The notes under the pieces were generated by a model. It saw nothing but the letters and a program-made list of their open reading frames with translations, did not search any database and had not been told where the DNA came from. A DNA stretch of 9,239 nucleotides from Wenzhouxiangella sp. (GTDB lineage: Bacteria; Pseudomonadota; Gammaproteobacteria; Xanthomonadales; Wenzhouxiangellaceae), in contig SKQI01000062.1 of the NCBI GenBank assembly GCA_007119095.1, positions 1 to 9,239 of the forward strand. The letters run 5' to 3'. Shown here piece after piece: positions 1-5,807 of this stretch (position 1 is its first letter; each line of letters begins with the position of its first letter). The position numbers were made by a program, and so were the translations under genes.

Positions 1-1102
1 CTCGATTAAGTCCCAAGCCGTAAGTTTCCAGAAATGGCTCCAGGTCGTCGGCGCGTGCCAGCAGATCCGCGCGAGTGTTTGCATAGGCATGTTCGACCAG
101 GTCGGCGCGCGATGCATAGCTGAATACGTTGGTGAAGAACATTTGCTCATCACTGCGATCAGGCTCGATCAGCATCATGCCGGCGTTCGGAAAGTCTTTT
201 TCGTATTTGGCCATTCCGACCTGCATTCGCGACTGAATCAGGGCTCGAAAAGTCTGCGACAACACGGTCGGCAAGCCACCGCGCACCATGCGGCTCTGGG
301 CCTTGCCGTTGGACTTCACGCCGTCGGCGTCATAGGGAACCAGCGGATTGATAGCGATCAGCAGGTCTGCGCCTTCCTTGAGTGCAACCGAGGCATGCAA
401 GGTTCTGCGCAGGGCTCCGTCGACGTAGAGACGGCCGTCGATCTCGACCGGGGGATAAAGCCCCGGCAGCGCCGCGGATGCCTGGACCGCTCGGGATACC
501 GGCACATGGTCCAGGCCCGGTTCACCAAACCGGACCGCTTGTCCGGTGTCCAGCTCGACGGCGACGATACGCAGTTTGGCTTTCAGGTCGCGGAAATCAT
601 TACTGCGACCGTCGCGCGACAATACCTTGGCCAGGAATCGTTCGATCATGTGGTTGTCGAACAATCCGGTCGGGATCAGCCGGGCGATACCGTCCAGGCT
701 TTCCAGTTGCGCCAGGCGGGTCGGGTGACGGATGGCCTCACTCAGGATTTCGAAAACGACGCCAGGGATGTTTTTCAGTCGATCGCCGTATTCGCGAAAG
801 GCCGGCTTCAGGAACAGTTCCGGCTGGAAGCCGAATTCTGCGTTTGGATTATTGATGAAAATGCGGCTCATCTGCGTTGCCGTGACCTGGTTGGCCAGGC
901 TGGCGGTCAGGAATGAGCCGGAACTGACCCCGACATAAACGTCGAGATCATGCATGTGAATGCCGTCGATCGCTTCATCCACGGCCTGCAGTGCGCCCAA
1001 TTCGTAGATGGCTCCCAACGGGCCGCCGCCAGCTATGGCCAGGCCGATCTTCGGACGAGCCCGAGTCCTGTCTGGCTGAGTGGCTGGCGTAATCTTGAGC
1101 AT
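1..1102 (-). CDS. Patatin-like phospholipase family protein (3' end cut by window)
   Basis: Predicted serine lipid acyl hydrolase of the patatin family, using a Ser-Asp dyad to cleave acyl esters of phospholipids or neutral lipids; the substrate cannot be told. Read on the minus strand from the ATG at 1102, the frame stays open to the window edge (367 codons seen, stop not included). The glycine-rich oxyanion loop is at residues 25-30 (GGGPLG), the nucleophile elbow GVSSG has Ser60, and the dyad Asp228 sits in a YVDGAL motif. The loop carries Leu where many patatins have Arg or Lys (GGGxRG), so this is a variant subgroup. No signal peptide or membrane helix is evident at the N-terminus, suggesting a cytoplasmic or peripheral protein. 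An AGGAA element lies about 12 nt before the start. It is divergent from the bcp-like gene. A large antisense frame within it is a shadow. Confidence 0.87.
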   Translation of the reverse strand, partial: MLKITPATQPDRTRARPKIGLAIAGGGPLGAIYELGALQAVDEAIDGIHMHDLDVYVGVSSGSFLTASLANQVTATQMSRIFINNPNAEFGFQPELFLKPAFREYGDRLKNIPGVVFEILSEAIRHPTRLAQLESLDGIARLIPTGLFDNHMIERFLAKVLSRDGRSNDFRDLKAKLRIVAVELDTGQAVRFGEPGLDHVPVSRAVQASAALPGLYPPVEIDGRLYVDGALRRTLHASVALKEGADLLIAINPLVPYDADGVKSNGKAQSRMVRGGLPTVLSQTFRALIQSRMQVGMAKYEKDFPNAGMMLIEPDRSDEQMFFTNVFSYASRADLVEHAYANTRADLLARADDLEPFLETYGLGLNR

Positions 1103-1140
1103 GTTCGAATGGGTTTCCTGTTCTGTGATGGCTGTCGAAC

Positions 1141-1169
1141 TTGTGTGGTATCGACTCCCTTATTATAGG
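1141..1169 (+). promoter_or_regulatory. Candidate sigma70-type promoter for the bcp-like operon
   Basis: TTGTGT at 1141-1146 and TATAGG at 1164-1169 are separated by 17 nt, a reasonable -35/-10 pair. A start near 1176 would leave about 65 nt of leader before the chosen bcp start at 1242. Prediction is by eye only. Confidence 0.4.
1162..1167 (-). promoter_or_regulatory. Candidate -10 element for the patatin-like gene
   Basis: The minus strand reads a perfect TATAAT here, about 60 nt upstream of the patatin ATG. No good -35 sits 16-18 nt upstream (the hexamer there is GGCATA). A TTGACC at 1204-1199 is too far away. The element overlaps the plus-strand -10, so the two promoters may compete. Confidence 0.35.
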
Positions 1170-1241
1170 TGAGGCTGAAGAGCTTATGCCGTGATGCGGG
1201 TCAAAACTTCAGCGAACTCTAATTTTAGCCATGGGCTTAAT

Positions 1242-1691
1242 ATGTCTGCAGAACTGAATGATATTGCACCAGATTTTTCTCTCCAGGATGCCGATGGAGA
1301 GGCCTTCACCTTGTCAGACCATCGCGGGCAGCGTCTGTTGCTGGTCTTCTATCCGGGCGATGACACGCCGGTCTGCACCCGCCAGTTGTGTGATTATCGC
1401 GACGGTATCGAGGCTTTCGCCGATCTCGATGTGAAAGTGGTCGGGATCAGTCCTGATGATGCCGAGTCCCATCGTCGCTTCCGCGAGCGCCATCAACTGC
1501 CCTTTACCCTGCTGAGTGACCCCGAGCTGGAGGCGGCTTCAAAATATGGTTGCAAGGCACTGATTGGCATGAAGCGAGGCGTTTTTCTCATCGATGAGGA
1601 TGGTTGCATCCGTTATCGGCATGTCGAAGCGGTGGCCTTGTTTCGCCGGCGGCGCGAGGAGCTGATCGAAGCGATCGAGGCGCTGCAATGA
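1242..1691 (+). CDS. bcp: Thiol peroxidase of the Bcp/PrxQ type
   Basis: Peroxiredoxin that reduces hydrogen peroxide and organic hydroperoxides in the cytoplasm with thioredoxin-type electron donors. Counting from the ATG at 1242 it is 149 residues, a normal Bcp length. The active site reads DDTPVCTRQLC: peroxidatic Cys45 and, five residues on, Cys50 as resolving cysteine, the CxxxxC spacing of the atypical two-Cys Bcp/PrxQ class. The family's supporting Arg is probably Arg112 in GMKRGVF. Two further cysteines (104 and 122) are not part of the usual mechanism. The frame can be opened upstream at GTG 1191 or ATG 1194, adding 16-17 residues with no resemblance to the family. I chose 1242 because the protein then begins at the usual place, although its Shine-Dalgarno sequence is weak. 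The stop overlaps the start of the next gene (ATGA). Confidence 0.85.
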   Translation: MSAELNDIAPDFSLQDADGEAFTLSDHRGQRLLLVFYPGDDTPVCTRQLCDYRDGIEAFADLDVKVVGISPDDAESHRRFRERHQLPFTLLSDPELEAASKYGCKALIGMKRGVFLIDEDGCIRYRHVEAVALFRRRREELIEAIEALQ

Positions 1692-2416
1692 GCAAGGCGG
1701 AAGCCGTTGCCCACCTCCAGGCCCAGATCGAGAGAAATCAGCGGGTGGCCGATCGCATCCGGGAGATTGAGCCGGATCTTCGCGGTCGTCTGGATACCCT
1801 GCAGCATTGGCAGCGGGCCCGCCTGGACGCGACCTATGCCGATCTTCGGAATGACCCTCGTTACCGTCCGGCCTGCGAGTTCTTTCTGGATGAACTATAC
1901 GGCGGTCGCAACGTGCATGAGCGTGACCAACAACTGGGTCGAGTCGTGCCGGTGATGCGCCGCTTTTTGCCGGCTCATTTGCTGCATGCCGTTGGCGATG
2001 CCGTGCGACTACAGGCTGTCAGTCTGGAGTTTGATCTGGCGCTCGCTGAGTTACTGAGTTCTCGTTCGAGCCTGCATCAGCCCGACTACGCATGGGCATA
2101 TCGGCAGCACGCAGCATGGGAGGCGCGCGCCGACCAGATTGGATTGATCCGGCAACTGGGAGAGTTGCTGGACGAAACCGTGGCGCGGCCGATGGTTCAC
2201 CGACTGATACGGCTGATGCATGGCCCTGCCGTCATGGCTGGTTTTGGCGCCTTGCAGGGGTTTCTGCAACGCGGCCTCGATGCCTTTGCCCGCATGGGGC
2301 CGGCCGATCATTTTCTGGACACGATTGAAAGCCGTGAGCGCGCTGCACTGGAAGCGATGCGGGCCGGGGCCGATTGGCCATTCGAGGAATGGATCGGGCG
2401 CGGTCCGGAGGTTTGA
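1688..2416 (+). CDS. Conserved hypothetical protein with an FFLDELYGG motif
   Basis: I do not recognise a function. The 242-residue product starts at ATG 1688, which overlaps the bcp stop as ATGA, with GAGG at 1677-1680 giving 7 nt spacing. Translation is therefore probably coupled to the peroxidase. The track-extended start 84 nt further upstream lies inside bcp and is unlikely. The protein appears all-helical, rich in Leu, Ala and Arg, and soluble, with no signal peptide or membrane segment. The N-terminal 40 residues (AVAHLQAQ onward) could form a coiled coil. A striking FFLDELYGG stretch is followed by a helix containing PVMRRFLP, and the C-terminal third includes a glycine/phenylalanine run (MAGFGALQGF). 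I recall similar FFL-x-x-LYG proteins as uncharacterised in other gammaproteobacteria; I cannot confirm this here. It converges on hxpB with only 3 nt between stops. Confidence 0.78.
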   Translation: MSKAEAVAHLQAQIERNQRVADRIREIEPDLRGRLDTLQHWQRARLDATYADLRNDPRYRPACEFFLDELYGGRNVHERDQQLGRVVPVMRRFLPAHLLHAVGDAVRLQAVSLEFDLALAELLSSRSSLHQPDYAWAYRQHAAWEARADQIGLIRQLGELLDETVARPMVHRLIRLMHGPAVMAGFGALQGFLQRGLDAFARMGPADHFLDTIESRERAALEAMRAGADWPFEEWIGRGPEV

Positions 2417-2419
2417 GGA

Positions 2420-2433
2420 TCAAGGTTCAAGGT
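2420..2433. repeat. Two tandem copies of a 7-bp unit at a convergent gene junction
   Basis: TCAAGGT occurs twice in direct succession (2420-2426, 2427-2433). The unit lies at the junction of the FFLDELYGG gene and hxpB and encodes the last residues (FNLEP) and stop of the latter. It may be a remnant of a short heptamer repeat of the intergenic kind, or chance. Confidence 0.35.
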
Positions 2434-3109
2434 TAAAAGAGCCGGAAGGCGGGAGGAAATTGGTGAGACGGAAGTCGAGCAGGGACTTCAGGGTCTGCTC
2501 TGCGACCCGGAAGCTGGGATGGTCCGGATTTACGACCGATGGCACGGCAATCACCTTCATGCCGGCTCGATGGGCTGCGGTAACCCCTGCCGGGGCGTCC
2601 TCAAACACCAGGCACCGTGCCGGACTTACGCCCAGGCGCCTGGCCGTGGTCAGGAATATGCCGGGATCGGGCTTGCCACGTGTTTCGTCCGTGCCGGAGT
2701 GGGTCAGGTCGAGCAGCGGCTCAAGCTCCAGCTTGGCGACAACAGCATCAATCAAGGAGTGTGGCGAGGACGACGCGATCGCGATTTTCAAACCTGCCTG
2801 GCGCAGGTCAGCGATGGTTTCATGAACGCCGGGCAGGGCAGTTCCGTTTTCCAGGATCAAACGAGTGACCTCACTGATGATGCGGCCATGCATTTCATTG
2901 AGATCGGGACCATCCCAGCCAAACTGCTGCTGCCAGTCGCGTAACACCTCGTCCAGTCTTCGTCCGGCCTGAGCCCGGCAAATATCCCTTGTCAGCGGCA
3001 CGCCCAGCGGTCGAAGGCAGCTGATTTCGGCTTCCTGCCAGAGGGGTTCCGAGTCGATCAGCAGCCCGTCCATGTCAAAAATGGCGGCTGCCAGAGCATT
3101 CGTTGGCAT
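2420..3109 (-). CDS. hxpB: HAD-superfamily sugar phosphatase, HxpB/YniC-like
   Basis: Predicted cytoplasmic phosphatase of the beta-phosphoglucomutase-like HAD subfamily. The E. coli relative HxpB (YniC) dephosphorylates hexitol and related sugar phosphates. The 229 residues carry all four HAD motifs. Motif I is FDMDGLLIDSEPLW with nucleophile Asp12 and acid/base Asp14. Motif II is the SSS at 113-115. Motif III is Lys146 in GKPDP. Motif IV is FEDAPAG with Glu170-Asp171. The cap domain is residues 15-90 or so. The DSEPLW signature and overall length match HxpB rather than Gph. The last 15 residues (from about 215) look like an added tail encoded partly by a short tandem repeat. The gene follows cysB with a 13-nt gap on the same strand and a weak AAGAA ribosome site, so it is probably cotranscribed. 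Exact sugar specificity is not readable. Confidence 0.87.
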   Translation of the reverse strand: MPTNALAAAIFDMDGLLIDSEPLWQEAEISCLRPLGVPLTRDICRAQAGRRLDEVLRDWQQQFGWDGPDLNEMHGRIISEVTRLILENGTALPGVHETIADLRQAGLKIAIASSSPHSLIDAVVAKLELEPLLDLTHSGTDETRGKPDPGIFLTTARRLGVSPARCLVFEDAPAGVTAAHRAGMKVIAVPSVVNPDHPSFRVAEQTLKSLLDFRLTNFLPPSGSFNLEP

Positions 3110-3122
3110 GGTTGTTCTTGGC

Positions 3123-4121
3123 TCAGTCAGACTTTCCGGGTGCGTTCCGGAGCGGCAACGTGGTGTTTTCGATCAGGGATTGCAAGTCCGGCACTGGGCG
3201 GCCGCGTTGTGCATCATCAACCAGTCCCGTGGGGAGGTGAGGCGCCAGCAACCGGACGAAATCGGCGTGAAAGTTTTTCAGCAGGAAATCACGCCGCCAG
3301 CCAATCCAGGTCGTGAGTCGTGGAAACAGATGACTTGCATCGAGCACCCTGAGATCATCGTCGCTGCCGGGGATGAGCGCCATGCCCGCAACGATACCCA
3401 CACCGAGCCCGGTGCGAACATAGGTCTTGATGATATCGGAATCCCTCGCTGTGAAGGCAATGCGTGGGTCCAGGCCCTGCGCGCGGAAGGTGCTCATCAA
3501 CGACGATTCGGGGCGATCACTGAACAGATACGTGACTAGCGGGTAGCGGGCCAGCATTGCCAGCGTCAACGCTTCGTTGTTGCTCGCCAGCGGATGGTCA
3601 CGGGGCACGATGACGACCCGATCCCAGCGATACACGGGGAACCTGATCATATCTGGAAAATGGGCTTCGCCGCCGGTGGCCATGGCAAAATCGGCCTGGC
3701 GCTCTCCGATCATCTGGGCGATTTGCTCCGAGGTTCCCTGATGCAGCTCGACGTTGATTTCGGGGAACTGCTGGCGAAAAGTGCTGATGACCGCTGGCAG
3801 CACATAGCGGGCTTGAGTTTGCGTCGTTGCCAGGCTCAGCAAGCCTCGAACTTCGCCGCGAAGCTCATCGGCGAGCGATTTGATCGCCCGTACATCGCGG
3901 AGCACCATGCGGGCCCTTTCGACGACCTTTTCGCCGGCCGGCGTCAGCGCTTCTATGCGCTTGCCCTTGCGTACAAACAGCGTCAGGCCGAGTTCTTCCT
4001 CAAGCATTCGAATCTGCTTGCTCACCCCGGGTTGTGATGTGTACAGCGCTTCGGCAGCACTGGTGATATTGAGGCCATTGTCGGCCACGGCGGCAAGAAA
4101 TCTGAGTTGCTGCAGCTTCAT
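3123..4121 (-). CDS. cysB: LysR-type regulator CysB
   Basis: Transcriptional regulator of sulfate assimilation and cysteine synthesis. In enterobacteria CysB activates cys genes with N-acetylserine as inducer, antagonised by sulfide or thiosulfate. The 332-residue protein matches CysB throughout. The winged helix-turn-helix at 1-60 begins MKLQQLRF and contains AEALYTSQPGVSKQIRMLE, nearly the enterobacterial sequence. The ligand-binding domain has TTQTQARY (Thr100, Thr102, Gln103), HQGTSEQI at 128-134 and Thr149 in FAMATG. These occupy the same positions as anion-site residues known from the CysB structure. VIKTYVR-like and GLGVGI motifs follow at 229-243. The C-terminus is somewhat longer than that of E. 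coli CysB. A small ORF ends 7 nt upstream and hxpB begins 13 nt downstream. Its position beside a methionine operon fits a sulfur role; whether it controls the genes here is unknown. Confidence 0.93.
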   Translation of the reverse strand: MKLQQLRFLAAVADNGLNITSAAEALYTSQPGVSKQIRMLEEELGLTLFVRKGKRIEALTPAGEKVVERARMVLRDVRAIKSLADELRGEVRGLLSLATTQTQARYVLPAVISTFRQQFPEINVELHQGTSEQIAQMIGERQADFAMATGGEAHFPDMIRFPVYRWDRVVIVPRDHPLASNNEALTLAMLARYPLVTYLFSDRPESSLMSTFRAQGLDPRIAFTARDSDIIKTYVRTGLGVGIVAGMALIPGSDDDLRVLDASHLFPRLTTWIGWRRDFLLKNFHADFVRLLAPHLPTGLVDDAQRGRPVPDLQSLIENTTLPLRNAPGKSD

Positions 4122-4128
4122 CCTTGGA

Positions 4129-4242
4129 TCAGCGGCTCTCGGCCGGCTCCGGTTTGAACAGGGGCCGAATCAATGCTCGCGTGGCAGAAAACAACAGCAG
4201 GGAGAGGGCGGCATAGCCGACCGCTTTAGCTGAATTTCTCAA
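4129..4242 (-). CDS. Possible 37-codon single-pass membrane peptide upstream of cysB
   Basis: A short frame from TTG 4242 to TGA 4129 encodes 37 residues with a basic start (RNSAK), one hydrophobic segment (AVGYAALSLLLFSA, then ALI) and a charged tail ending in KPEPAESR. This layout is typical of small inner-membrane proteins. The TTG overlaps a stop codon of the upstream frame as TTGA, a coupling arrangement, and its own stop lies 7 nt before the cysB ATG. There is no ATG or GTG in the frame and no convincing Shine-Dalgarno sequence, so expression would depend on coupling. I do not recognise a family. It may be only chance open sequence in a 200-nt gap. Confidence 0.35.
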   Translation of the reverse strand: MRNSAKAVGYAALSLLLFSATRALIRPLFKPEPAESR

Positions 4243-4325
4243 GCGCCCGCAAGCTGGCTCAAATCGGCGCTGAGTTTAATATTGCCCGGTTCTGGCTGAA
4301 AGTCAAGGCTGCCGCGCTTCGGTCA
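4239..4325 (-). other. In-frame continuation of the FHA/EAL gene past its UGA stop
   Basis: After the TGA at 4325-4323 the same frame runs for 27 sense codons to a second TGA at 4241-4239. The added segment starts PKRGSLDF and ends DLSQLAGA, with ordinary codon use for this genome. The first stop is followed by C (UGAC), the leakiest context. The second stop overlaps the TTG of the small membrane ORF. This could be readthrough, a recent nonsense mutation, or chance. Confidence 0.35.
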
Positions 4326-5408
4326 GCCTTCGATGGGCTGCGGCATTCCCAAGGCCGGTCCCTGGAAAAGACTGGCACCGGCGGCGGCGAGGTCTTCGAC
4401 CAACTCCGCCTGGCTAATGCCATCCACAAGGACCCGCGCCTGTCCCTGCAGCGCGCCCGCAAATGCGCTGATGCTGCTGTCGCCCAAAGCCGATGAGCAA
4501 CGCAGGTAATCGACCTGGCTGGCGCAGTCGGCCAGCATGTCCGGCTTGTCTGCAGGCATTTGCGTGGCGCAGATCTCGATGTCACGTTTTGCCAGCTTTG
4601 ATCGCACCTGCCCAAGCTGGGACGGATCGGTCAAAGCGGTGATTGGCAGTTCACAGACCAGCGCGAGATGCCGGTAGCGGGCAGCCAGCCCAAGCAGCTC
4701 GTCAACCAGGAATTCCAGGTCCTCACATTCCGCAGGGTGCACTTCCAGGAACAGCAACGACTGCATGCCGACAGACGCCGCTTGCTTCAGACAGGTTTCC
4801 CTGATGAGCTGCGCCAGACGCGCTTCTTCACCCAGATCAGAAGCCAGGCGGAACAGGGTCCCACTCTCGGCGGCTAGCTTGGGATGGGTGCTGCGGGCAC
4901 GCAAGGCATGACCGAACAGGGCACCGCTGGCTGTCTGAATTGGCTCGCTGATGCCGGTAACCAGTTCATCATTGAGTAGTTCGAAGAATTCCGGGGCCTG
5001 GACTGGAAAACCGGTCGGCAATGCAGTGAATCCGATAATGGTGTCGGTTGCACGCTCTTTTCCCGAAGGCCGATGGGGCAGCATCGTCGAACCGCCGGAC
5101 TCGCGCTGCTGCAGGACAAAACCATGATCGGCAAAGTGCACGGAGTCACCGGCCTGGACCGGCGTCGGATCGTTGATCCGTTGATGATTGACGAAAGTGC
5201 CGTTGGTGCTGTCGAGATCGCGGACGATTAGGCCCTGATCAGCAATCTCAAAGCGGGCGTGATGCCTGGAAATCCGGTCGAAGTCCAACTGCAGGGTACA
5301 GTCTCCGGCCCGTCCCACGGTGCAGGGCATCTGGCTGAGCCGGTGCGGCTGCAGGGAGCCTTCAGTCTCTTCAGCTGGAGCCAGGTACAAGTGTTTCTCG
5401 TCCATCAT
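4323..5408 (-). CDS. FHA domain fused to a degenerate EAL-like domain
   Basis: Likely a cytoplasmic signalling protein of 361 residues. The N-terminal forkhead-associated domain (about 25-100) binds phosphothreonine peptides; its signature residues are present: GR at 32-33, SRHHA at 47-51 and STNGT at 67-71. A linker of about 40 residues follows. Residues 145-358 have the outline of an EAL fold: EPIQTASGALFGHALRAR where active enzymes have a GYEALxR-type motif, VCELPI near the ITE region, VLVDGIS at the KAEGVE position, and the closing FQGPALGMPQPI. The EAL glutamate, the metal-binding Asn, and the DDFG aspartates are all absent, so cyclic-di-GMP hydrolysis is very unlikely; it may act as a binding or adaptor module. 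Two adjacent ATG codons could start it; GGCAGG lies 3 nt before the first and 6 before the second. It is divergent from the met operon. Confidence 0.83.
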   Translation of the reverse strand: MMDEKHLYLAPAEETEGSLQPHRLSQMPCTVGRAGDCTLQLDFDRISRHHARFEIADQGLIVRDLDSTNGTFVNHQRINDPTPVQAGDSVHFADHGFVLQQRESGGSTMLPHRPSGKERATDTIIGFTALPTGFPVQAPEFFELLNDELVTGISEPIQTASGALFGHALRARSTHPKLAAESGTLFRLASDLGEEARLAQLIRETCLKQAASVGMQSLLFLEVHPAECEDLEFLVDELLGLAARYRHLALVCELPITALTDPSQLGQVRSKLAKRDIEICATQMPADKPDMLADCASQVDYLRCSSALGDSSISAFAGALQGQARVLVDGISQAELVEDLAAAGASLFQGPALGMPQPIEG

Positions 5409-5510
5409 CTGCCTGCCGATTGATGTTTGGCTTGCAGTTTAGCCGGTATACGCAATGAATTCATGTGCGTTCGGTTTGCTGCTGTGCGTTGGCATATAAC
5501 TCAAAGTTTG

Positions 5511-5540
5511 TTGACTGGGAAATTGGCCCTGCGGTAGCTT
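5511..5540 (+). promoter_or_regulatory. Promoter of the metX-metB-hom operon
   Basis: TTGACT at 5511-5516 is a near-consensus -35; TAGCTT at 5535-5540 after 18 nt is an acceptable -10 (TAxxxT). Transcription would start near 5547, only a few bases before the first helix of the riboswitch at 5551. That exact fit is the main support. Confidence 0.65.
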
Positions 5541-5550
5541 GAACACGCAA

Positions 5551-5692
5551 CTCATCGAGACCGACTGAGGGACAGGCCCTTTGACGTCGGGGCAACCTGC
5601 GATGAACTCACCCTTTTCGGGGCGGTAGTCCATCGTAACGGTGCCAATTCCTGCGGAAGCTGACTTTTTTCAGTCAGCGACCGAGAGATGAG
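5551..5692 (+). promoter_or_regulatory. SAM-I (S-box) riboswitch aptamer
   Basis: Leader RNA element that binds S-adenosylmethionine and turns down methionine synthesis genes. Helix P1 is CTCATC (5551-5556) with GATGAG (5687-5692), a perfect six pairs. P2 is CCGAC (5561-5565) with GTCGG (5586-5590), enclosing the GAGGGACAGGCCC loop and kink-turn region. The conserved GGCAACC is at 5591-5597. P3 is CGATG (5600-5604) with CATCG (5631-5635), longer than minimal and with an inner CCC/GGG hairpin. The hallmark GGTGCCAATTCCTGC is at 5640-5654. P4 is GCTGACT (5659-5665) with AGTCAGC (5672-5678), followed by GAGAGATGAG. Every conserved S-box block is present in order. The genes downstream (metX, metB, hom) are typical targets. 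SAM-I is mainly a Firmicutes element but is known in Xanthomonas and relatives. Confidence 0.96.
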
Positions 5693-5703
5693 AGGACGCT
5701 CGT

Positions 5704-5738
5704 GCCCGGCGTTTATTGCCTATCTTTTTCAGCCGGGC
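5704..5738 (+). promoter_or_regulatory. Leader hairpin 1 downstream of the riboswitch
   Basis: GCCCGGC (5704-5710) pairs perfectly with GCCGGGC (5732-5738) around a 21-nt loop. The loop, not the 3' side, contains a run of five T (5725-5729), so it is not an intrinsic terminator. The loop segment 5719-5729 can also pair imperfectly (9 of 11) with 5685-5695, the 3' strand of riboswitch helix P1 and beyond, offering a possible switching partner. Confidence 0.45.
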
Positions 5739-5774
5739 CGCTGCAAACTCCCTCCCGGTCATGTATCGCAGAAC

Positions 5775-5807
5775 TCGATGGGTCGGTTTTTCACTGACCA
5801 ACATCGA
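5775..5807 (+). promoter_or_regulatory. Leader hairpin 2 abutting the metX ribosome-binding site
   Basis: TCGATGGGTCGG (5775-5786) pairs with CTGACC (5794-5799) and CATCGA (5802-5807), with one G-U pair and an AA bulge, around a loop TTTTTCA. It ends one nucleotide before the metX Shine-Dalgarno GGAG (5809-5812). No T-tract follows, so it is more likely a translation-level or Rho-related part of the expression platform than a terminator. Confidence 0.5.

Noticed and set aside
89..916. Long plus-strand open frame of 275 codons
   Set aside because: It lies antisense to the patatin-like gene, whose minus-strand frame shows the GGG loop, GVSSG and DGA motifs; the plus frame has no recognisable family and is a high-GC shadow.
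1191..1241. Upstream start (GTG/ATG) for the bcp-like protein
   Set aside because: The added 16-17 residues do not belong to the peroxiredoxin fold and the family begins near the Met at 1242; the upstream start cannot be fully excluded because the ribosome site at 1242 is weak.
4259..4615. Minus-strand frame of 118 codons overlapping the FHA/EAL gene
   Set aside because: It is Arg/Ser-rich low-complexity sequence in a shifted frame of a gene with clear FHA and EAL-like features.
5456..5463. TGAATTCA palindrome as a MetR operator
   Set aside because: The MetR site has the form TGAA-N5-TTCA; here the half-sites abut with no spacer, and a chance 8-bp palindrome is likely.
5439..5633. Minus-strand open frame of 64 codons in the met leader
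   Set aside because: It is antisense to the promoter and riboswitch; base conservation here is explained by the SAM-I structure.
5659..5678. Hairpin with a T-run read as an intrinsic terminator
   Set aside because: The Ts lie in the loop, not after the stem; the stem is helix P4 of the SAM-I aptamer.
5704..5738. GC-rich hairpin as a terminator after the riboswitch
   Set aside because: The stem is strong but its T-run is inside the loop and the bases following the stem are CGCTGCAAAC, so it does not fit an intrinsic terminator.
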